A stretch of DNA of 10,555 nucleotides from CAZPLZ01 sp964587525. Lineage in GTDB: Bacteria; Oederibacteriota; CAKKQC01. The notes beneath the pieces were generated by a model. The model did no database searches. It saw only the letters and a list, made by a program, of their open reading frames with translations, and was not told the DNA's origin. Positions 5,520 through 10,555 of the stretch are shown here, in pieces (within the stretch, counting starts at the first letter, position 1; every line of letters starts with the position of its first letter). Where the stretch lies: positions 1 through 10,555 of the forward strand of contig CAZPLZ010000117.1 of NCBI GenBank assembly GCA_964587525.1. Reading direction: 5' to 3'. The position numbers and the translations under genes are program-made.

Positions 5520-7633
5520 TTACCATACATACTGAGGATGGCATCGCCGTCCTGACGTTCGATCAACCTGACAGCAAGCTCAACATTGTCACACCGGAGC
5601 TGTTCAAGGAGCTTGGGACTGAACTGGAGCGGCTGGGCGCTGACCCGGCGGTGCAGGGCGTGGTGTTGGCTTCGGCCAAGCCTGGTTGTTTCCTGGCCGG
5701 CGCGGATCTCAAGGCGATGAAGGCGTTGCAGGTTTCCTCCGACGCCGTGCTCCAAGGTGAAGCGATGTCGCGGGAAGGCCAGGTGTTCATGGATTTCATC
5801 GAAGGCTTCCGCGTGCCGGTCGCCGCCGCAGTCGGGGGCGTGTGTTTTGGCGGCGGCACGGAGCTGGCGCTGGCCTGCCGGTACCGCATCGCCGCAACAG
5901 AAGAATCGACCCGGCTCGGCCTCCCCGAGGTGAAGCTGGGCATCCTGCCGGCCTGGGGCGGGTCCTACCGGCTCCCCAGGCTGGTTGGCGTACCCGCAGC
6001 GCTGGACCTGATGACGACCGGCCGCGAGCTCAACGCCCGCCAGGCCTACCGGATCGGGCTGGTGGACGAACTGGTCCCAAGCGCTGTCCTGGCTGGGTCG
6101 GCCCGCACCTGGCTCGCGCGAGTATTGAAAACCGGCGATGCCGGGGTACTCGCACGTCGCCGAAAGGTTAGGGGGCCGCTGGGTCGCTTCTTGATCGACA
6201 TGAACCCGGTTGGGCGGACACTGGCCTGCGCGCTGGCCCGGCGCGCCGTGATCAAGAAAACCCGTGGCGCCTATCCGGCGCCGCTGGCGATCACCCGGAT
6301 TGTGGCGAACCAGGGTTGGATTTCGCGACGTGCTGCCCTTGGTCTGGAAGCTCATACCCTGGGCTCGCTCTTGGGCACGTCCGAGGCGAAAAATCTGCTT
6401 GGGGTGTTCTTCCTCACGCAGGAGGGCAAGTCCGCCGGCCCCAAAGCGGCGCCCCGGCCGGTGAGCCGGGCCGGCGTTGTGGGCGGCGGGCTCATGGGCT
6501 CCGGGATTGCCACGGTCTTTGCCAACCGCGAGATTCCGGTCCGGCTCAAGGACATTTCCGCCGCCGAGGTCGGCAAAGCACTCAAAGCGGTCGCGGATCA
6601 CTTCCGTAGCCAGGCGCAGCGCCGCCGGCTCACGCCGCTGGCCGCACGGGAACGGCTGGACGCCGTTTCTAGCGGGACCACCTATGATGGCTTCGCCCAG
6701 GCGGATGTGGTGGTGGAGGCGGTGCCGGAGATCCTGGACCTCAAGTGCAAAGTGTTCGGAGAGCTGGAAGACGTCGTCCGGCCAGACGCGGTGCTGGCCT
6801 CGAACACTTCCACCCTGCCGATCATCCAGATCTCTGAGGGACTCAAACACCCGGAGCGCGCCGTCGGGATGCACTTCTTCTTTCCGGCCCCGCGCATGCC
6901 CCTGGTGGAGGTGATTCCTTCCGCGAAGACCGCGCCGGAGGTGACCGCGACGATTGTGGCTCTGGCCCGCCGGTGCGGGAAGACCGCGGTGGTGGTCAAG
7001 GACGCCCCCGGGTTCCTGGTCAACCGCATCCTGATGCCGTACATGATCGAGGCCTTTTTCATGCTGCAGGAGGGCGCGACCGTGGCGGAGGTGGATGGCG
7101 CTGCTGAGGAGTTTGGGATGCCGATGGGGCCGGTCCGGCTGGCGGGGGAGGTTGGGCTGGCTGTCGTTCACAAGGCTGGGCAGGTGATCCTGGCGGCGTT
7201 CTCGAACCGCCTGGAAACGCCGAAGCTCGCAGACGCGATGACCCAGCAACCAGGCCTGTTCGTTCAGCGCGGACGGGATAAGCTCCCCGTTGCCTCGGCA
7301 ATCGAGGCGTTGGCCCGCGCGCAGGGCACCCCAGCCCGGCCACACCCCCGCGAGGAGATCCGCGACCGGCTCATCCTGTCCATGGCCAACGAGGCGGCGT
7401 ACTGCCTGGCCGAGGACGTGGTGGCGTCCCCGGCTTTGCTGGATCTGGCGCTCATCACGGGGATCGGCTTCCCGCCTTTCCGCGGCGGGTTGTGCCGATA
7501 CCTGGACAGCCGGGGCGCCGCCGATGTGGTCCAAGCGCTGGAATCCCTGGCCGGCCGGGCGGCCAAACGTTTCGTTCCTGCTCCTTTCCTGACCGGGCTT
7601 GCCCGCTCCGGCAAGAAGCTTTATTCCCCCTGA
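5516..7633 (+). CDS. fadJ: Bifunctional enoyl-CoA hydratase / 3-hydroxyacyl-CoA dehydrogenase (FadB/FadJ-like)
   Basis: This 705-residue multifunctional protein hydrates trans-2-enoyl-CoA and oxidises the 3-hydroxyacyl-CoA with NAD. The crotonase domain (1 to about 190) has the oxyanion segment GADLKAM and both catalytic glutamates: E116 (GGGTELAL) and E138 (GLPEVKLG), matching E119 and E139 of FadB. After a linker, the Rossmann domain begins with VVGGGLMGSG (G323-G330). The dehydrogenase dyad is H453 and E465, with the same spacing of 12 as H450 and E462 in FadB, and N503 sits in PGFLVNR. Two C-terminal helical domains follow. Near-invariant Asn in HFFNP is replaced by Phe (F456). Length is close to E. 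coli FadJ (714) and FadB (729). The ATG at 5516 is chosen because it overlaps the thiolase stop; a longer in-frame start would lie well inside that gene. fadB is an equally fair symbol. Confidence 0.92.
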   Translation: MITIHTEDGIAVLTFDQPDSKLNIVTPELFKELGTELERLGADPAVQGVVLASAKPGCFLAGADLKAMKALQVSSDAVLQGEAMSREGQVFMDFIEGFRVPVAAAVGGVCFGGGTELALACRYRIAATEESTRLGLPEVKLGILPAWGGSYRLPRLVGVPAALDLMTTGRELNARQAYRIGLVDELVPSAVLAGSARTWLARVLKTGDAGVLARRRKVRGPLGRFLIDMNPVGRTLACALARRAVIKKTRGAYPAPLAITRIVANQGWISRRAALGLEAHTLGSLLGTSEAKNLLGVFFLTQEGKSAGPKAAPRPVSRAGVVGGGLMGSGIATVFANREIPVRLKDISAAEVGKALKAVADHFRSQAQRRRLTPLAARERLDAVSSGTTYDGFAQADVVVEAVPEILDLKCKVFGELEDVVRPDAVLASNTSTLPIIQISEGLKHPERAVGMHFFFPAPRMPLVEVIPSAKTAPEVTATIVALARRCGKTAVVVKDAPGFLVNRILMPYMIEAFFMLQEGATVAEVDGAAEEFGMPMGPVRLAGEVGLAVVHKAGQVILAAFSNRLETPKLADAMTQQPGLFVQRGRDKLPVASAIEALARAQGTPARPHPREEIRDRLILSMANEAAYCLAEDVVASPALLDLALITGIGFPPFRGGLCRYLDSRGAADVVQALESLAGRAAKRFVPAPFLTGLARSGKKLYSP

Positions 7634-7658
7634 CGTTGCTGAATCAGCGAGCTATAAC
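7630..7658 (+). promoter_or_regulatory. Probable promoter of the patatin-like gene, overlapping the fadJ stop
   Basis: CTGACG (7630-7635, four of six -35 bases) and TATAAC (7653-7658, five of six -10 bases) are 17 nt apart. The -35 contains the fadJ TGA. The predicted start near 7665 leaves a leader of about 10 nt to the ATG at 7675. The phospholipase may thus be transcribed separately as well as by readthrough. Confidence 0.45.
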
Positions 7659-7674
7659 TTGAGTGAGGGAAGCT

Positions 7675-8517
7675 ATGAACGCCATGAGCAGTGGTGACGG
7701 TGTCACGAAACCAGGCGTCGGGCTGGCGTTGGGTGGCGGGGTGGTGTACTCCATCGCCGGGGTGGGGGTGTACCGTGCGTTAGTGGAAGCGAACATTCCG
7801 GTGGTGGCGGTCTCCGGAACCAGCGGGGGCGCCATCGTCGGTGCCGCCATTGCTGCGGGCCTGCCTGGCTGGAGGCTGAAACAGGCGGCTCTGACCATGA
7901 GCTGGCGCGACTTGGTGCGGTTCGTGCCCAACAAGATGGGTATCCTCAATGGGGCGCCGACAGCCCATTTTGTCGAGACGGTGATCGGATGCAGGCGGTT
8001 CGAGGATCTCAAGATTCCATTGACCGTCGTTGCCACGGACATTCTCACGGGTCAGGAAGTTCGGTTCTCCAGCGGGCCACTCGGTTTCGCGGTGCATGCG
8101 AGTTGTGCCGTCCCGGGACTCTTCCAGCCGGTGCCGTGGGAGGACAAGCTGCTGGTGGATGGTGGGGTCGTGGACAATCTGCCGGTGGCGGCGGTGAGGG
8201 AGGAACACCACGTGGGGATGGTCGTGGCGGTGGACGTGCTCTCGCTTTCGGATCAGCGCATCGGCCGCCTCCGTACTGGAGCTCATGTGGTGCTCAAGGC
8301 TTATCACACCATGGTTAAAAAAATTATGGAGTCGCAGGACCGGCAGGCCGCCCTCATCGTGGTGCCTAACGTCGCTGGCCTGTCGGTTCTCAACTTCCGG
8401 GATGCCGTAAAGCTCATCGAGTGCGGAGAAGAGGCTGCGAGGGCGCTGGTGCCTCGCCTGCGGACGATGCTGGAAAAGTCTTTGGCAGGCGCTGACCCCT
8501 ACGCCTGCCCGATTTAA
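7675..8517 (+). CDS. Patatin-like phospholipase family protein (RssA-like)
   Basis: This 280-residue protein has the patatin Ser-Asp dyad: nucleophile S50 in GTSGG and D162 in LLVDGGVVDNLPV. The conserved ASCAVPGLFQPV segment lies between them. Such enzymes hydrolyse acyl ester bonds of phospholipids or other lipids; short bacterial members with this layout are usually cytoplasmic, and no signal peptide is seen here. The oxyanion segment is unusual: GGGVVYSIAGVGV lacks the Arg/Lys-Gly of the normal GGGxRG and is one residue longer. The start at 7675 follows GAGGGA (7665-7670); ATG at 7684 and GTG at 7663 are in frame too. It follows the beta-oxidation operon on the same strand, 41 bp downstream, so it may supply fatty acids for it; that link is inferred. 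Its stop lies 2 nt from the stop of the convergent small gene. Confidence 0.88.
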   Translation: MNAMSSGDGVTKPGVGLALGGGVVYSIAGVGVYRALVEANIPVVAVSGTSGGAIVGAAIAAGLPGWRLKQAALTMSWRDLVRFVPNKMGILNGAPTAHFVETVIGCRRFEDLKIPLTVVATDILTGQEVRFSSGPLGFAVHASCAVPGLFQPVPWEDKLLVDGGVVDNLPVAAVREEHHVGMVVAVDVLSLSDQRIGRLRTGAHVVLKAYHTMVKKIMESQDRQAALIVVPNVAGLSVLNFRDAVKLIECGEEAARALVPRLRTMLEKSLAGADPYACPI

Positions 8518-8524
8518 ATTTAAA
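8513..8524. other. 12-bp A/T palindrome spanning both convergent stop codons
   Basis: TTTAAATTTAAA is its own reverse complement and holds the TAA of the patatin gene (8515-8517) and the TAA of the CPxCG gene (8520-8522 on the minus strand). It is a sharp A/T island in GC-rich DNA. There is no adjacent GC-rich stem, so it is not a standard intrinsic terminator. Confidence 0.6.
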
Positions 8525-8711
8525 CTTCCTTTGTCTGTTCGGCGGTGACGGCGATACGGCCGTTGTCCATGGTGGAAGAAAAGTGGATGGACTGTTTGCA
8601 GATATCGCACTCGTCGATCCAGGTTTCCTCTGATGTGGTGAGATCGAGATGAACAGTCAGATTTTTCCCGCAGTGTGGGCAGCGGACTTTCGTCGTGACC
8701 TTGAGAATCAA
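8520..8711 (-). CDS. Small CPxCG-motif cysteine-rich zinc-ribbon protein
   Basis: This 63-residue protein has two cysteine knuckles, CPHC at 11-14 and CDIC at 35-38, predicted to bind one zinc ion. The layout CPxCG, about 20 residues with an acidic WIDEC, then CxxCxxxI and a short acidic tail, matches the CPXCG cysteine-rich family of about 60 residues, whose function is unknown. The start must be the TTG at 8711: a TAG stands four codons upstream in frame and no ATG or GTG occurs before the first cysteine. An AGGG lies about 8 nt before the TTG. It is 75 bp downstream of zwf on the same strand and may be cotranscribed with it. Confidence 0.85.
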   Translation of the reverse strand: MILKVTTKVRCPHCGKNLTVHLDLTTSEETWIDECDICKQSIHFSSTMDNGRIAVTAEQTKEV

Positions 8712-8786
8712 GCGGCAGCCCTACGTGACGCGCCGTTCATGCCCGATTAGGCTACCGCTTCTGCAAGCTGGATTGCAAGTCAAAGC
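8712..8786. other. Short gap between zwf and the CPxCG gene
   Basis: These 75 bp contain no convincing terminator or promoter. A TGCAAG direct repeat (TGCAAG...TGCAAG in the region 8761-8779) is visible. The lack of a terminator favours readthrough from zwf into the small gene. Confidence 0.4.
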
Positions 8787-10304
8787 TCATCTGGGGTTGC
8801 GCCAGCGGCGTCCGTCCCTCGCCAGGAGTTCGTCGGCCTCCTTGGGCCCCCAGCTTCCTGAGACGTAGTTGGGGAATTGCGGGGGAGGGGCGTTACGCCA
8901 TCGCTCGATGATGGGCTGGACCACGGACCACATGGATCGCACGCCGTCGTCGCGGATGAACAGGCTCGCATCCCCGCGGATGGCATCCAGGAGCAGGCGT
9001 TCGTACGCCGGTGTGGGCTGCACGCCAAAGGATCTGGAGTAGCTGAAATCCATCTTGACCGGCTTGATCTCTAACGCTGAGCCTGGAGCTTTGGCCCCGA
9101 AGCTTAAGGAGATGCCCTCGTCGGGCTGGATCCTCAGCACCAGCTCGTTGGGGCGGTGCTGCTCCTCGGCCAGGTTGCGAAAGAGCAGGTGAGGAATGCG
9201 GGAAAAACGGATCGCAATTTCGGTGACCGCCCTGGCCAGCCGTTTGCCTGTTCGCAGATAAAACGGCACACCCGCCCACCGCCAGTTGTCAATAAACAGT
9301 TTGAGGGCGACATACGTTTCCGTGGCGGAGTCAGGAGCAACATTCGGTTCACTCCGGTAAGCGGGCACCCGTGTCCCCTCCTCGGTGCCTTCGCCGTACT
9401 GCCCCCGGACAACGAACGCGTCCACCTCACCGGGCGGGATGGGACGGATGGCCCGCATCACTTTGACCTTCTCATCGCGGATGGCGTTTGCATCAAAGGC
9501 GACGGGAGGCTCCATGGCGACCAGCGCGAGGAGTTGCAGGAGGTGATTTTGTACGATGTCCCGCAGCGCACCCGCCTCTTCATAGAACCGGCCGCGGCTG
9601 CCAACGCCGATGGTTTCAGCCACGGTGATCTGGACCCGGTCCACAAATTGCCGGTTCCAGAGCGGTTCAAAGATACCGTTGGCAAACCGCAGCACGATAA
9701 TGTTCTGGACAGTCTCTTTGCCTAGATAGTGGTCGATCCGGTAAATTTGGTCTTCTGAGAGGACTTTCGCGATTTCTTCATTCAGTGCCAGCGCGGAGGG
9801 AAGATCCCGCCCGATGGGCTTTTCGATAATCACCCGTGTCCAACCCTGTGTAGCCTGGCCTGATCCGCGGGGGGTCAGCCCCGCGGCGCCGAGGTTACGA
9901 ACGATGTCCGCATAGGCGCTGGGTGGCACGGCGAGGTAGAAGAGCCGGTTGCCGAGCGTGCCATGCTGGCCATCCAATTGATCCAGGGTCTTTTTTAATT
10001 TGTGGAAACTGGCTGGGTCCGTGTACTCCCCCTTGAAGGCGAACAGCCCGCTGGCAAACCGGTCCCAGATGGCACGATCCGTAGGAGCTGGGGCGGTCTG
10101 TTCGACGGCCTTGCTCAGACGATTCCGCATCGCCTCGTGCGTGGTTTCGGTCCGCGAAAATCCGACTACCGTGCACGTTTCGGGCAAACGTCCCTGCTGC
10201 TCCAGGACAAACAGCGCGGGGGTCAGCTTGCGCTGCGCCAGGTCGCCGCTGGAGCCGAAGATAACTATGGCACAAGGCGCAGGGGAATCGGTCACGAGGA
10301 CCAT
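8787..10304 (-). CDS. zwf: Glucose-6-phosphate 1-dehydrogenase
   Basis: This 505-residue enzyme oxidises glucose 6-phosphate to 6-phosphogluconolactone with NADP or NAD, the entry to the oxidative pentose phosphate and Entner-Doudoroff routes. It shows the nucleotide-binding loop GSSGDLAQRKL (17-27), EKPIGRD (161-167) and the substrate-binding RIDHYLGKE (189-197). The general base H254 lies in IVQNHLLQ, 62 residues after H192, the same spacing as H178 and H240 of the Leuconostoc enzyme. Length is typical. The ATG at 10304 gives a 16-residue leader before the dinucleotide fold, which is normal; no strong Shine-Dalgarno precedes it. No pgl, gnd or tal gene is in the window. Cofactor preference cannot be decided by eye. 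Confidence 0.96.
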   Translation of the reverse strand: MVLVTDSPAPCAIVIFGSSGDLAQRKLTPALFVLEQQGRLPETCTVVGFSRTETTHEAMRNRLSKAVEQTAPAPTDRAIWDRFASGLFAFKGEYTDPASFHKLKKTLDQLDGQHGTLGNRLFYLAVPPSAYADIVRNLGAAGLTPRGSGQATQGWTRVIIEKPIGRDLPSALALNEEIAKVLSEDQIYRIDHYLGKETVQNIIVLRFANGIFEPLWNRQFVDRVQITVAETIGVGSRGRFYEEAGALRDIVQNHLLQLLALVAMEPPVAFDANAIRDEKVKVMRAIRPIPPGEVDAFVVRGQYGEGTEEGTRVPAYRSEPNVAPDSATETYVALKLFIDNWRWAGVPFYLRTGKRLARAVTEIAIRFSRIPHLLFRNLAEEQHRPNELVLRIQPDEGISLSFGAKAPGSALEIKPVKMDFSYSRSFGVQPTPAYERLLLDAIRGDASLFIRDDGVRSMWSVVQPIIERWRNAPPPQFPNYVSGSWGPKEADELLARDGRRWRNPR

Positions 10305-10390
10305 TTTACAGCTTGAAGAACTCCATCAGCGGTACCGGGAGCGGGGCTTGCGGGACTCTAAGAAGTCAGTCCCTACCGAGGCCAGATCGC

Positions 10391-10429
10391 ACCTTGAAAT
10401 TTCGATGCCGTCATTCGAGATTTCAAGGT
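10391..10429. repeat. Long inverted repeat upstream of zwf (15-bp arms, 9-nt loop)
   Basis: The arms are 10391-10405 and 10415-10429, complementary at 14 of 15 positions; the outer 10 bp are exact (ACCTTGAAAT and ATTTCAAGGT). The single mismatch (10401/10419) is T-G on the plus strand, so plus-strand RNA would pair fully, and minus-strand RNA would have one A-C mismatch. No T-run follows on the minus strand. It lies 87 bp before the zwf ATG. It may be an operator, a mRNA structure or a factor-assisted terminator. Confidence 0.6.
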
Positions 10430-10555
10430 TGGCTCAATCCGTCCCCGGGAGCTGAACTCGGGGGCATCCGCCGGCAGGGTTGAGCGCGGGCGATGGTCTG
10501 CCATACCGCCGCCCAAGGCGTGCGGTACTTCTCTTCATATCCGGTTGAGTATTTG
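10423..10555 (-). CDS. Possible C-terminal end of an unidentified protein (5' end off window)
   Basis: On the minus strand one frame entering from the right edge is open for 43 codons and ends in TGA at 10425-10423. Its first part, with GYEEKYRTPWAAVWQTIARA, looks protein-like; its tail is rich in Pro and Ser. A second minus-strand frame is open for nearly as long, so the choice is uncertain. The stop codon falls inside the right arm of the hairpin at 10391-10429. I do not recognise the family. Confidence 0.3.
   Translation of the reverse strand, partial: KYSTGYEEKYRTPWAAVWQTIARAQPCRRMPPSSAPGDGLSQP

Larger units (their letters stand above)
10305..10555. other. Region upstream of zwf
   Basis: These 251 bp hold a 15-bp imperfect hairpin at 10391-10429 and a possible gene end at 10423-10555. 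I see no clear sigma-70 promoter for zwf and no tRNA or recognisable riboswitch. The part nearest zwf (10305-10390) shows no feature I can support. Confidence 0.5.

Noticed and set aside
5114..7534. Very long minus-strand open frame of 806 codons
   Set aside because: It lies antisense to the thiolase and hydratase-dehydrogenase genes, whose catalytic motifs are all intact. Rarity of stops in GC-rich antisense DNA explains it; it shows no family motif.
7694..7706. GTGAC-GGT-GTCAC inverted repeat near the start of the patatin gene
   Set aside because: It is within the coding region, the spacing is one base short of a CRP site, and short palindromes like this are expected by chance.
1..10555. 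CRISPR array, tRNA, rRNA, insertion sequence or phage genes
   Set aside because: No regularly spaced direct repeats, no cloverleaf-like or rRNA-like sequence and no transposase or integrase were seen on either strand.

Overview
The window is GC-rich, densely coding bacterial DNA. It carries eight genes, seven of them complete, plus one possible gene end at the right edge. The gene set (a fatty-acid oxidation operon, glucose-6-phosphate dehydrogenase, a Crp-type regulator, a membrane glycosyltransferase) and dispersed C-rich/G-rich palindromic repeats suggest a free-living GC-rich Gram-negative bacterium, for example a deltaproteobacterial, NC10/Rokubacteria-like or Nitrospirota-like lineage. 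That placement is inference; nothing here fixes the taxon.

Layout: (1) 1-1673, minus strand: a polytopic membrane protein of the GT39/ArnT-like glycosyltransferase type, running off the left edge. Its reading frame passes through a palindromic repeat of about 58 bp. (2) 1674-1760: a second copy of the repeat, forming the whole leader of that gene. (3) 1761-2444, minus: a Crp/Fnr-family regulator. (4) 2445-2535: a compact divergent control region with a good promoter for the regulator and a perfect 6-2-6 palindrome. (5) 2536-7633, plus: three genes joined by 4-bp ATGA overlaps, encoding long-chain acyl-CoA ligase, FadI-like 3-ketoacyl-CoA thiolase and a FadB/FadJ-like hydratase-dehydrogenase. 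(6) 7675-8517, plus: a patatin-like phospholipase with its own likely promoter. (7) 8520-8711, minus: a 63-residue CPxCG zinc-ribbon protein, and 8787-10304, minus: glucose-6-phosphate dehydrogenase. (8) 10305-10555: upstream of zwf, with a long imperfect hairpin and a possible C-terminal end of another minus-strand gene.

How they fit together: the central operon activates free fatty acids and performs the last three steps of each beta-oxidation turn. The first step (acyl-CoA dehydrogenase with its electron acceptors) is not encoded here. The patatin lipase next door could release fatty acids from lipids. The divergent Crp-type regulator shares the control region and is the obvious candidate regulator, with retained cAMP-contact and TGTGA-reading residues. 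No complete TGTGA-N6-TCACA site was seen in the control region.

I found no clearly new multi-gene system. The most unusual signals are the in-frame repeat inside the glycosyltransferase, the sister copy that seems to supply that gene's ribosome-binding site, the noncanonical oxyanion segment of the patatin, and the hairpin upstream of zwf.
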